The notes: generated from the sequence alone by a model not told the origin. Shown: positions 1-6,558, numbered from the stretch's first letter. The stretch is 9,278 nucleotides of DNA from Patescibacteria group bacterium (GCA_018971745.1 JAGXAD010000016.1:1-9278); one strand, 5' to 3'. Numbers and translations: made by a program.

Positions 1-1950
1 ATACCTGTTATGCGCGGCAGAGCCGTTTTGAAAGAAACGGTTACTTATTTTACCGGCGCGACGGTGCGCGAAGGCGATTTGGTTTTGGTTTCGTTTCAAA
101 AAAAAGAAATTCCCGGCGTTGTTACGGCGGTGCGCGAACTGTCATCGGCAAAAATCGCCGTGCGCAAATCATCATTTGCGCTGAAAAAAATTTCGCGCGT
201 TCTTTTCCCGGGATTGCTTCCGCAGCCGCTCGTACAACTTATTCGCGAAACCGCCGCGTATTACATGCTTCCGCCCGCAACGCTCGCCTATTACGCTTTG
301 CCGAAATACATTATTCAGAAATCGCATCGCGTAAACAAAAATTTCGCGCATAACTTTTCTGAACCGGACAAAAACACGCATCGCAGTTTGCCCGCGTCCG
401 AAAAACAAATTTTATTTGTCGCAAACTTTGAACAACGGATTCGTTTTTATAAAAAAGAAATCGCAAAAACGCTTCGCGAAAAAAAACAAATTTTTATTCT
501 GATTCCCGAAATTGAAAACGCGAATAGTACGCAGGACGCGCTTCATGCCGCAGACAAAATCCAAATCCGTCTGCTTACGGGGAAACTCACGCCTAAGCAA
601 TACGCCGATGCATGGCTTTGCGCAAGAAACGGCGATGCCGCAATTATTATCGGCACGCGGCAATCATTGTTTCTTCCGTTTCGCAATCTTGGTTTGATTA
701 TTATGGAGGAGGAAGAATCGCCGAGTTACCGCATTTGGGACGGAGCCGTGCGTTATGACCCGCTGTTTCTTGCAAAAAAACTTTCCTTTTTGCATCGCGC
801 GCGCCTGATTATCGGAGCCCGCATTCCGCGCGTTGAAACGACGTATCGGGCAAAAACGGAGGGCGCGCGGATAATCTTTTTTTCTCAAAAAACAAAGCCG
901 GCTGAAACCAAAATTATTGATATTAAAAAAGAACGGGAAGAAAAAAAATCGTTTGTTGTTGTTTCCCAAGCGCTTGAAGACGCAATGCGCCAAGCCGTAA
1001 ACCAAAAACAGCGGATTATTCTTTTCGCAAACCGGCGCGGGTACGCGTCATTTATCCTGTGCGAGGATTGCGGATTTATTTTTCATTGCCCGAAATGCGA
1101 AACGCCGTTGATATTTCACCGGGAAGGAATCGGAGCATACAAAGAACGGATGCTTTCGTGTCATCGCTGCGGGCATATCGCCAAAATACCCGAAGTGTGC
1201 GGTAAGTGCCAATCGCATCTTTTAAAATCTTACGGCGTGGGAATTGAACGGGTTGAAGAAGTCGTTAAACGACTTTTTCCTGATGTTGCGGTGATACGGC
1301 TTGACAGTGATACCGCGAAAGACGCGCAAACGGCCAAAGAAATAATAAAAAGTTTTTCGGAGGGAAAACCGGCAATCCTTGTCGGAACGCAGATGATGCT
1401 CAAACATTCGCTTCCCGATGCGTCTCTTGTGGGGATAATAAATCTTGACGCGATGCTGTATTTTCCCGATTACCGACAAGAAGAACGGATTTTTTATTTG
1501 ATCGCATTTCTCAGACAACGCGCAAAAAGAAAAATTATTTTGCAGACGTTTGATCCGGAAAAAGAAATTTTTACATTGGCGCTTTCAGGGAATTATTCCG
1601 CGTTTTATTCTCGGGAATTAACAAACCGGCAGGAGTATTCCTGGCCGCCGTTTTCGCGGCTTGTCAAATTAACCTTTGCGCATCGCGATCCTGCGGCGGC
1701 AAAAAAGGAAACAATGCGGTTTCACGATGAAATTCAAAAATGGCTTTCAAAACATTATCCGTCGTTTGAAAGTTTTATTGTACCCGCGTTTATCCCCCGC
1801 CAAAAAGGAAAATATGTTTTTCACATTATTGTTAAATTGCCTCTGCGCGTTTCAAAAAACGAAACATCAACAACGGAATTAAAACAACGACTCTATGAAA
1901 TGTTGTCTCCGTCATGGTACGGAGAAGTTGACCCGGAAAACTTGCTTTAA
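1..1950 (+). CDS. priA: Primosomal protein N' (PriA-like), helicase motifs degenerate; 5' end probably outside window
   Basis: PriA recognises stalled forks and reloads the replicative helicase. The frame is open to base 1. The first ATG is at base 10, but the in-frame Ile-Pro-Val before it aligns with the 'LPV' that lies about eight residues into E. coli PriA, so the true start is probably upstream. Residues counted from that ATG: N-terminal 3'-DNA-binding domain about 1-105; remnant helicase lobe 1 about 130-290; zinc-binding segment with four CxxC pairs (C351/354, C360/363, C384/387, C397/400); lobe 2 to about 540; C-terminal domain with the typical 'YSWPPFSRLVKL'. The Walker A position reads VANFEQRIRFYK (137-148) with no GKT, the DEEH box is EEEE (233-236), the GSATPS motif is GARIPR (269-274), and motif VI is FLRQRAKR (500-507) instead of QVAGRAGR. 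ATP-driven unwinding is therefore unlikely, while DNA binding and scaffolding may persist. Actinobacterial PriA is a precedent for a helicase-dead member. Family assignment is firm. Confidence 0.93.
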   Translation: MPVMRGRAVLKETVTYFTGATVREGDLVLVSFQKKEIPGVVTAVRELSSAKIAVRKSSFALKKISRVLFPGLLPQPLVQLIRETAAYYMLPPATLAYYALPKYIIQKSHRVNKNFAHNFSEPDKNTHRSLPASEKQILFVANFEQRIRFYKKEIAKTLREKKQIFILIPEIENANSTQDALHAADKIQIRLLTGKLTPKQYADAWLCARNGDAAIIIGTRQSLFLPFRNLGLIIMEEEESPSYRIWDGAVRYDPLFLAKKLSFLHRARLIIGARIPRVETTYRAKTEGARIIFFSQKTKPAETKIIDIKKEREEKKSFVVVSQALEDAMRQAVNQKQRIILFANRRGYASFILCEDCGFIFHCPKCETPLIFHREGIGAYKERMLSCHRCGHIAKIPEVCGKCQSHLLKSYGVGIERVEEVVKRLFPDVAVIRLDSDTAKDAQTAKEIIKSFSEGKPAILVGTQMMLKHSLPDASLVGIINLDAMLYFPDYRQEERIFYLIAFLRQRAKRKIILQTFDPEKEIFTLALSGNYSAFYSRELTNRQEYSWPPFSRLVKLTFAHRDPAAAKKETMRFHDEIQKWLSKHYPSFESFIVPAFIPRQKGKYVFHIIVKLPLRVSKNETSTTELKQRLYEMLSPSWYGEVDPENLL

Positions 1951-1970
1951 GCGATAAAATATGCCATAAT
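1942..1970 (+). promoter_or_regulatory. Possible promoter for def-fmt
   Basis: TTGCTT (1942-1947) and CATAAT (1965-1970) are separated by 17 bases; the -10 matches consensus at five of six positions, the -35 only at three. It overlaps the end of priA. Transcription would begin about three bases before the def ATG at 1980, giving a nearly leaderless message, which fits the lack of a Shine-Dalgarno sequence there. def may equally be read through from priA. Judged by eye only. Confidence 0.33.
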
Positions 1971-1979
1971 TATTTGATA

Positions 1980-2558
1980 ATGACGGTCCAAAAAACTAAA
2001 AACGCAATATTTCCTCTTCTTACGGAACCGAATATGACGCTTCGGCGCGTTGCGGCCGTGATTGAGCCGGATAAAATCGCAACTCCTGAAATTCAGGAGC
2101 TGATTTCGGCAATGAAAGAAACTTTGCGTCACGCCGAAGACGGCGTCGGGTTGGCCGCGCCTCAAATCGGAAAATCAATTCGTTTGTTTTTGGTGTCGGA
2201 AGAAGCATTGACGCTTGATCGCGGAGAAAAAACGGATGCGGACGGCGCAAAAAACGGGCAACAAAAAAAAGAATGGCAACATATCGTTTTTATCAATCCG
2301 GAAATCAAAAAAATGTCTTCCAAAAAAACGGATATGGTTGAGGGTTGCCTTTCCGTGCCGGGAAAATTCGGCATCGTGTCGCGTCCGGAAAAAATTACGG
2401 TTGCGTGGCTGGACGAATTCGGCAAAAAACACTTGCGCGGCGCATCAAAATTTTTCTCGCGCGTAATCCAGCACGAGACCGACCACTTAAACGGCATTTT
2501 ATTTATTGATAAAGTAAAAAAGTTTATAGAAATTCCAAAAGAGAAATCAAAATTGTAA
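1980..2558 (+). CDS. def: Peptide deformylase
   Basis: Removes the formyl group from the N-terminal methionine of nascent proteins, as a cytoplasmic metalloenzyme at the ribosome exit. All three family motifs are intact, numbering from the ATG: GVGLAAPQ (55-62), EGCLS (121-125, metal-ligand Cys123) and HETDH (165-169, ligands His165 and His169, catalytic Glu166). At 192 aa it is slightly longer than typical forms. A charged Lys/Asp/Gln-rich stretch of about 20 residues after motif 1 (about 80-100) accounts for the excess and looks like a surface loop. ATG 1980 was chosen over the in-frame TTG at 1974; no Shine-Dalgarno sequence supports either. Its stop overlaps the start of fmt by one base (TAATG), suggesting translational coupling, and it follows priA by 29 bases in the common priA-def-fmt order. 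Confidence 0.95.
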   Translation: MTVQKTKNAIFPLLTEPNMTLRRVAAVIEPDKIATPEIQELISAMKETLRHAEDGVGLAAPQIGKSIRLFLVSEEALTLDRGEKTDADGAKNGQQKKEWQHIVFINPEIKKMSSKKTDMVEGCLSVPGKFGIVSRPEKITVAWLDEFGKKHLRGASKFFSRVIQHETDHLNGILFIDKVKKFIEIPKEKSKL

Positions 2559-3526
2559 TGGCGGCGCAGACAACAAAAAATAATGTGAAAATAGTTTTCT
2601 TCGGCACTTCTGATTTTGCCGTTGTTCAGCTTGAGGCATTGGCCAAACATTTCAATGTGATTGCAGTTGTTACGACGCAAGATATGCCGGTTGGAAGAAA
2701 ACAAATTCTCGCTTCCCCGCCGGTAAAAATGTTTGCGGGAAAAAATAAAATTCCGGTTTTTCAGCCGGAAAAATTGGATTCAAATTTTAAAATTCAAGTT
2801 TCAGAACTTAAGCCCGACCTTTTTATTGTTGCCGCGTACGGCAAAATGATTCCGAATGAAATTTTGGGTATTCCCAGACTCGGCGCGCTGAATGTGCATC
2901 CGTCTTTGCTTCCCCAATGGCGCGGCCCCGCGCCAATCCAGTACGCGATATTAAACGGTGACGACAAAACTGGCGTTACCGTTATGCTCGTTGACGAACA
3001 AATGGACCACGGGTCGATTCTTTCGCAAGCCACATATCACATATCAAATAACAAAATAACATATTCGGAATTACATGATGAATTGGCAAAGTTGGGCGCA
3101 AAACTTCTTGTTAAAACATTGTCGAAATGGATTGACGGGAAAATCAAACCAATTTCACAGGACGAATCAAAAGCAACCTATTCAAAACTTTTAAGAAAAG
3201 AAGACGGACGCATTGATTGGCACGAGACAGCAGAAAAAATTAACAGAAAAATCAGGGCATTAAATCCGTGGCCAGGCGCATTTGCGGTTTGGAAAAGAAA
3301 GCAAAATATGCTACGATTATACATAGAGCGCGCGGAAATTTTTGATGAGAAATCGCCGGATTCCGCGCGCACCGGAGAAGTGTTTTTGAAAAATAACGCC
3401 TTGTGCGTCAAAACCGGCAACGGCATTTTGCAACTTTTGCAATTGCAGCTGGAAGGCAAAAAATCTCTTGACGCGAAAACATTTTTGAACGGTTATGCCA
3501 ACATTATCGGCTCGGTCTTACAATAA
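2558..3526 (+). CDS. fmt: Methionyl-tRNA formyltransferase
   Basis: Transfers a formyl group from 10-formyltetrahydrofolate to methionyl-initiator-tRNA in the cytoplasm, creating the group that the upstream deformylase later removes. The 322-aa length is normal for the family. The N-terminal Rossmann-type domain opens with KIVFFGTSDFA (11-21). The catalytic centre is the NVHPSLLPQWRG stretch (Asn112, His114) plus Asp150 in VDEQMDHG, corresponding to the conserved Asn/His/Asp triad. The linker to the tRNA-binding OB-fold domain carries the expected KLLRKEDGRIDW and IRALNPWPGA blocks (about 212-246), followed by the C-terminal domain to 322. The ATG overlaps the def stop by one base. No rsmB follows, unlike in many Firmicutes and Proteobacteria; a membrane-anchored protein comes next. 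No residue appears missing. Confidence 0.96.
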   Translation: MAAQTTKNNVKIVFFGTSDFAVVQLEALAKHFNVIAVVTTQDMPVGRKQILASPPVKMFAGKNKIPVFQPEKLDSNFKIQVSELKPDLFIVAAYGKMIPNEILGIPRLGALNVHPSLLPQWRGPAPIQYAILNGDDKTGVTVMLVDEQMDHGSILSQATYHISNNKITYSELHDELAKLGAKLLVKTLSKWIDGKIKPISQDESKATYSKLLRKEDGRIDWHETAEKINRKIRALNPWPGAFAVWKRKQNMLRLYIERAEIFDEKSPDSARTGEVFLKNNALCVKTGNGILQLLQLQLEGKKSLDAKTFLNGYANIIGSVLQ

Positions 3527-3548
3527 TTTTTTAAATTCTATTTTCTAA

Positions 3549-4430
3549 ATGAGCGGACTTTTTTCACTTATCATTGTCATTATTGTCGGCTTTGTTGCCC
3601 TGAATTTTTTGGGCATTGTCGGCGGAGGCACGCAAGGGCCTATTGCAACCGGTCCCGGGCAAAGTTCCGAAATTAAAAATCCCCAGCCGATCAATATTTC
3701 GGGCGGCGGAGCATCTCAAAAAAATAATAACCAGCAGGGTACTACTCAATCGGGCGCACCCGGGGATTCCCCGTATAAAAAATTGGTGAGAATTGACAAC
3801 ATTCAGCGTAATGTAGATTCCCCGGACAAAGAATACATTACGCTTCGCTCAAACAACCCTTCGCAAAATATCATTATCACCGGCTGGACCGTTGAATCGC
3901 GATACGGCGGTACGATGACGATTCCGCCCGGACGGAACATTCCGGAAATTGACGCGGTTGACTCCCCAATTATTTTGCCGCCCGGAAGCGCCGTTTCAAT
4001 CACCACCGGCAACAATAACTATCCGTATAATTTTCGGGAAAACGGATGCACCGCGTATTTTAACCAAAATCAAACATTTGCGCCCGGCATTTCCAATTCA
4101 TGTTACGGAGGCAATGATTATTCCGCGACCGAACTTTTGAATCGCGGTTTTAATTCCGAATGCGTCGATTACATCCGCTCGCTCAACTCATGCAGAATCC
4201 CGAACATTCCGTTTGACACGCAATTAAAAATTAAAGACGCCTGCGTTCAATTCGTTACGGACAACATCAGTTATTCCGGATGCGTTGCAAGATGGCGCGA
4301 TACAAAAGATTTTTTGAAAAACGCATGGCACATATTTATGCGCCGTACGAGCAATTTCTGGGATGCTCGGCACGACTATGCGGTGTTGCGCGATCAAAAC
4401 GGGCTTATTGTTGACGAATTCTCGTATTAG
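3549..4430 (+). CDS. Membrane-anchored lamin-tail-domain-like protein with six cysteines
   Basis: A 293-aa protein, probably outside the cytoplasm and tethered by one N-terminal membrane segment (about 4-24). A low-complexity linker rich in Gly, Asn, Gln and Ser follows (about 25-75). From about 78 the sequence has the beta-strand pattern of a lamin tail domain: VRIDNIQ, EYITLRSNN, IIITGWTVES, a proline turn IPPG, PIILPPGSAVSITTG, and at the C-terminus a final strand pair ending DYAVLRDQNGLIVDEFSY. Between these lies an apparently helical insert (about 195-250). Cysteines are at 167, 185, 205, 215, 232 and 245, an even number consistent with disulfides outside the cell. Proteins of this plan are frequent in Parcubacteria, role unknown; cell-surface binding is a guess. 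It starts 22 bases after fmt and may share its transcript; no Shine-Dalgarno sequence is visible. Confidence 0.75.
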   Translation: MSGLFSLIIVIIVGFVALNFLGIVGGGTQGPIATGPGQSSEIKNPQPINISGGGASQKNNNQQGTTQSGAPGDSPYKKLVRIDNIQRNVDSPDKEYITLRSNNPSQNIIITGWTVESRYGGTMTIPPGRNIPEIDAVDSPIILPPGSAVSITTGNNNYPYNFRENGCTAYFNQNQTFAPGISNSCYGGNDYSATELLNRGFNSECVDYIRSLNSCRIPNIPFDTQLKIKDACVQFVTDNISYSGCVARWRDTKDFLKNAWHIFMRRTSNFWDARHDYAVLRDQNGLIVDEFSY

Positions 4431-4439
4431 CCGTACTAT
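4411..4439 (+). promoter_or_regulatory. Probable promoter of the sigma factor unit
   Basis: TTGACG (4411-4416, five of six to the -35 consensus) and TACTAT (4434-4439, four of six to the -10 consensus) are 17 bases apart. The site straddles the stop of the preceding gene. A start near 4446 would give a leader of about 100 bases before the sigma factor ATG at 4545. This is a housekeeping-type promoter; I see no duplicate motif that would suggest autoregulation. Confidence 0.5.
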
Positions 4440-4474
4440 GATAAATGCCGATAAACGAAACCTTTTTAACGGCT

Positions 4475-4529
4475 TTTGCGTTTTAAGAAGTGATGGCGAG
4501 TAATTTTCAAACCCCCTGAAAAACGCAAA
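4475..4529 (+). repeat. 10-bp inverted repeat in the sigma factor leader
   Basis: TTTGCGTTTT (4475-4484) and AAAACGCAAA (4520-4529) are perfect reverse complements separated by 35 bases. Inside the loop, TTTTCA (4504-4509) and TGAAAA (4517-4522) form a smaller competing stem around a run of five C. The stems overlap, so two alternative folds of the leader are possible. The spacing to the ATG (15 bases) would let the outer stem affect translation. It could also be a protein-binding site or chance in AT-rich DNA. Confidence 0.4.
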
Positions 4530-4544
4530 CAGTCGTTGACAAAT

Positions 4545-5144
4545 ATGACTGAACCATTCTCGCCTGCTCTTTCGCTTGAGGAGGCAAAACAATTCAGCGA
4601 CGAGGCGATATTGGAACAGGCGCGGGCGCATCCGAAATTTTTTGAGATTTTGGTTGAGCGCTACCAACAGCCGTTTTTCCGCGCGAGTTACCGCATCTTA
4701 AAGCAAAAAGAGGACGCCGAGGACGCGACGCAGGAGGCGTTCGTCAAAATGTATCGCTTCGCTGAAAAATTCCAGAAACAGGAAGGCATTGCCTTCAAAA
4801 GCTGGGCGTATAAAATTCTGGTGAACACCTCGCTTAATTTCTATCGGAAAAAATACCACACTCTTGAATTTTTGGAAGCGCCCGAAGACATGCCCGAAGT
4901 CAAAGAAGAAAGAAATGCTATCATAGACGGCATTGAACAAAAAGAAAAACGGCAGTTTATTTCTTCGGTTCTCGAAAAAATGCCTTTGCAATTCCAGACT
5001 ATCCTTGCCCAGTATTACCTTGACGACAAATCGTACAAAACCATTGCCGCGTCGGAACAACTCCCGCTCTCAACCCTGAAAACCCGACTCTTTCGCGCAA
5101 AAAAATTATTTAAAAAATTAGCAAACGAAGAAAAAGAAATATGA
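4545..5144 (+). CDS. ECF-type RNA polymerase sigma factor (sigma-70 family)
   Basis: A 199-aa sigma factor with only the two minimal domains of the extracytoplasmic-function class. Sigma-2 spans about 31-102, with the region 2.1-2.2 signature LVERYQQPFFRASYRIL and EDAEDATQEAFVKMYR, and region 2.3-2.4 FKSWAYKILVNTSLNFYRKK that melts and reads the -10 element. A charged linker (about 103-135) precedes sigma-4 (about 137-192), whose helix-turn-helix SYKTIAASEQLPLSTLKTRLFRAKK would read the -35. No zinc-binding or extra C-terminal domain is present. ATG 4545 was preferred over the in-frame TTG at 4536; neither has a clear ribosome site. The stop overlaps the next gene in an ATGA, tying its output to that of a membrane protein, as is usual for ECF sigma and anti-sigma pairs. 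The signal and regulon cannot be read from this window. Confidence 0.9.
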   Translation: MTEPFSPALSLEEAKQFSDEAILEQARAHPKFFEILVERYQQPFFRASYRILKQKEDAEDATQEAFVKMYRFAEKFQKQEGIAFKSWAYKILVNTSLNFYRKKYHTLEFLEAPEDMPEVKEERNAIIDGIEQKEKRQFISSVLEKMPLQFQTILAQYYLDDKSYKTIAASEQLPLSTLKTRLFRAKKLFKKLANEEKEI

Positions 5145-5539
5145 CCACACAAACTTTTGACGAAATTATGCCGTCGCCGTCAATGAAAAAGCGCATTATG
5201 CGCGGAGTGTATTTTCATTGGTTCGTAAAAAAATACGCTCCGATTTTTGTGGTGGAGTTATCAGTGCTCGCGGCTTTGTTTATTCGCGAATTAAGAGTTG
5301 TTTCGCTCGTTGACATTTTTCAGAATGCCAAAGAATCAACCGCGTCGTTTACCTCAATCGGCACGATGATTTCTTTCTTTTCTTCCGCGTTTATCAATAC
5401 TTCCTCGGTTTCAAAAATCCTGCTTTTCGGAATCAGTTTTGTTACCGTATTTATCGTTCGTGACATGCGCCGCATCATCAGGCATTTGAACGAGCTTCTG
5501 TTCCGCCCGCGCAAAGCCCCGGTGCGGATTGTTTCCTAA
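5141..5539 (+). CDS. Small membrane protein coupled to the sigma factor; candidate anti-sigma factor
   Basis: I do not recognise a named family. The 132-aa product has a short basic N-terminus (about 1-30), a membrane segment at about 33-49, a middle stretch that is partly hydrophobic (about 70-87), a second clear membrane segment at about 90-107, and an Arg-rich tail (RDMRRIIRHLNELLFRPRK) probably in the cytoplasm. There is no HxxxCxxC zinc motif of the classical anti-sigma domain and no large outer domain. The role as membrane tether or anti-sigma factor is inferred only from the 4-base ATGA overlap with the upstream ECF sigma gene and from the topology. An AG-rich stretch at the end of the sigma gene could help reinitiation. 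The strong terminator 85 bases downstream makes it the last gene of the unit. Confidence 0.7.
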   Translation: MTTQTFDEIMPSPSMKKRIMRGVYFHWFVKKYAPIFVVELSVLAALFIRELRVVSLVDIFQNAKESTASFTSIGTMISFFSSAFINTSSVSKILLFGISFVTVFIVRDMRRIIRHLNELLFRPRKAPVRIVS

Positions 5540-5556
5540 CTTGAAACTAAAAATCC

Positions 5557-5587
5557 GGCCTCCGTGTTCTAAAAGTAGAAAAAGGCC
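5557..5587. other. Weak imperfect hairpin after the sigma unit
   Basis: GGCCT (5557-5561) pairs with AGGCC (5583-5587), and inside it TTCT (5567-5570) pairs with AGAA (5577-5580), with internal loops between. No T-run follows, so it is not a terminator by itself. It might be a 3' stabilising structure of the sigma unit message or chance. Confidence 0.2.
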
Positions 5588-5623
5588 GTCAATTATCAAA
5601 CAACCCTTTACGGTTTCGACGGT

Positions 5624-5669
5624 ATTAAAAAATCCTTGGCTCGTCGAGTCTTGCCAAGGATTTTTTAAT
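5624..5669. terminator. Strong, probably bidirectional intrinsic terminator
   Basis: ATTAAAAAATCCTTGGC (5624-5640) and GCCAAGGATTTTTTAAT (5653-5669) are perfect 17-bp reverse complements around a 12-base loop. The GC-containing core is flanked by A6 on one arm and T6 on the other, so either transcript gets a core stem followed by a U-run; on the + strand more T follows (to about 5674). It lies between the + strand sigma unit and the - strand accessory gene, whose TAA (5665-5667) is inside the stem. This is the arrangement expected between converging genes. Confidence 0.88.
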
Positions 5670-5848
5670 TTTTATATAAACGCGCGCATGTTTCTTTGTC
5701 TTGATTTCTTAAATTACTAAGTTCTATATCTTTTGGTGATCCAACAAATTCATTACAACTAGGTACCTTTCCGTCAGCAGAGCACAACCTATTCCATGCA
5801 TCTTGATAATGATTATCGGCTAGCGTAACACAATCAGAAAATTTGGAA

Positions 5849-5856
5849 TTGATTAT
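5849..5856. repeat. Target site duplication, left copy
   Basis: TTGATTAT directly abuts the left end of the insertion sequence and is identical to the copy at 6559-6566. Eight bases is the duplication length known for the IS1595 family. Confidence 0.95.
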
Positions 5857-5875
5857 GGGTCTTGCCTAGAAGATT
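5857..5875 (+). repeat. Left terminal inverted repeat of the IS
   Basis: GGGTCTTGCCTAGAAGATT is the reverse complement of the right end with one mismatch (T at the position where the right end carries C). The two terminal bases of the transposase TAA stop (5876-5874) lie in this repeat. Confidence 0.93.
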
Positions 5876-6515
5876 ACACAATATCTTTAAGCAAGTTGTA
5901 AAGATTTTGCCCTCTGTTGTTGAATCGAAATTCTGATTCTTTCAGGTAAAGGTAGAATTTTTGTTTCGGGATGCCGTTGTGTTTTCTCATCTTCCGTTTG
6001 ACGTACGACCAGAACGATTCAATGCCGTTAATGTGATTGTGGTTTCGGGCAAACTCCTTGGAATGGTTGATGCGATAATGTTTGTAGCCGGAAAGAACCA
6101 ACCCGTCGTAGCTCCTCCATTTGTCCGTGTACATGTTTGATTTCGACTTCCGAACCAGCTTTTCGATAATAGGCATAAGGGTTTTTCGAGACACATCGGG
6201 GATGATCTCAGTATACACTACCCCGTTTCGCTTCAGAATGCCGACGACCGGAATCTTTCTGCCGACGCCCCGTCCCCGTTTATCGCCGCGTCGCGCTGAT
6301 CCGAAATATGATTCGTCAATTTCAACGCTTCCTCTGAATTTCTGCTTCTGCGATTCCTGATGTTCCGCAATCCGTTCCCTGAATATCCCGTAATAGCGGT
6401 CTGCGGTATTGCGATTCACCCGCATCTGTTTTGCGGCTTGCACTGCGGTCAATTCGTCCGAAAAACAGCGTAAAAGTTTTTTCAGGCGATAATCGCTTAA
6501 TTTACTATATTTCAT
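5874..6515 (-). CDS. IS1595-family DDE transposase (IS1016/ISXO2-like)
   Basis: A 213-aa transposase that cuts and joins the element ends. An N-terminal helix-turn-helix region (about 20-45, LTAVQAAKQMRVNRNTADRYY) would bind the inverted repeats. The DDE catalytic core follows, with Asp67 in VEIDESYFG, Asp131 in MYTDKWRSY and Glu166 in HINGIESFWSYVKR, the last being the hallmark block of the IS1016/ISXO2 group. The C-terminal KQKFYLYLKESEFRFNNR is also typical. No frameshift or stop interrupts it. I chose ATG 6515, because MKYSKLSDY matches the usual family start and a plausible promoter lies upstream; the frame is open to a TTG at 6539 right next to the terminal repeat, which would add eight residues. 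An AAAGG sequence lies only two bases before the ATG, closer than a normal ribosome site. Confidence 0.95.
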   Translation of the reverse strand: MKYSKLSDYRLKKLLRCFSDELTAVQAAKQMRVNRNTADRYYGIFRERIAEHQESQKQKFRGSVEIDESYFGSARRGDKRGRGVGRKIPVVGILKRNGVVYTEIIPDVSRKTLMPIIEKLVRKSKSNMYTDKWRSYDGLVLSGYKHYRINHSKEFARNHNHINGIESFWSYVKRKMRKHNGIPKQKFYLYLKESEFRFNNRGQNLYNLLKDIV

Positions 6516-6524
6516 GGCCTTTCT

Positions 6525-6553
6525 AGGATACTTGGTCAAAATCTCCTAGGCAA
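6525..6553 (-). promoter_or_regulatory. Possible transposase promoter inside the right IS end
   Basis: On the - strand TTGCCT (6553-6548), inside the terminal repeat, and TATCCT (6530-6525) are 17 bases apart, each matching consensus at four of six positions. A start near 6518 would leave about three bases before ATG 6515. Overlap of promoter and terminal repeat would let transposase binding repress its own gene, as known for several IS elements. Weak matches. Confidence 0.3.
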
Positions 6554-6558
6554 GACCC
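6540..6558 (-). repeat. Right terminal inverted repeat of the IS
   Basis: On the + strand AATCTCCTAGGCAAGACCC, matching the reverse complement of the left end at 18 of 19 bases. Confidence 0.93.

Larger units (their letters stand above)
5857..6558 (-). mobile_element. Complete IS1595-family (IS1016-like) insertion sequence, 702 bp
   Basis: Bounded by 19-bp terminal inverted repeats that match at 18 of 19 positions and by a perfect 8-bp direct duplication of the target. It holds one intact transposase gene on the - strand that nearly fills it. Length, repeat start (GGGTCTTGCCTAG), duplication size and transposase sequence all agree with the IS1016 group of the IS1595 family. Its DNA is clearly richer in GC than the AT-rich patch it sits in. 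Everything needed for movement appears present, so the insertion looks recent. Confidence 0.95.

Noticed and set aside
10..1950. PriA as a decayed pseudogene because its ATPase motifs are gone
   Set aside because: The frame is uninterrupted, and the zinc cysteines, DNA-binding domain and C-terminal motifs are conserved, which indicates selection for a non-helicase role rather than decay.
4536..4541. Perfect TTGACA just before the sigma factor ATG, as a -35 box
   Set aside because: No acceptable -10 lies 16-18 bases downstream, which would be inside the coding region. The TTGACG/TACTAT pair at 4411-4439 is better placed.
5590..5660. GGTTTCGAC-like sequence as part of a tRNA
   Set aside because: No acceptor, D or anticodon stem can be drawn around it; the only strong pairing there is the terminator hairpin.
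5529..5720. Open frame of 63 codons on the + strand after the sigma unit
   Set aside because: It runs through the strong terminator hairpin and overlaps the real coding frame of the split gene on the opposite strand; no family resemblance.
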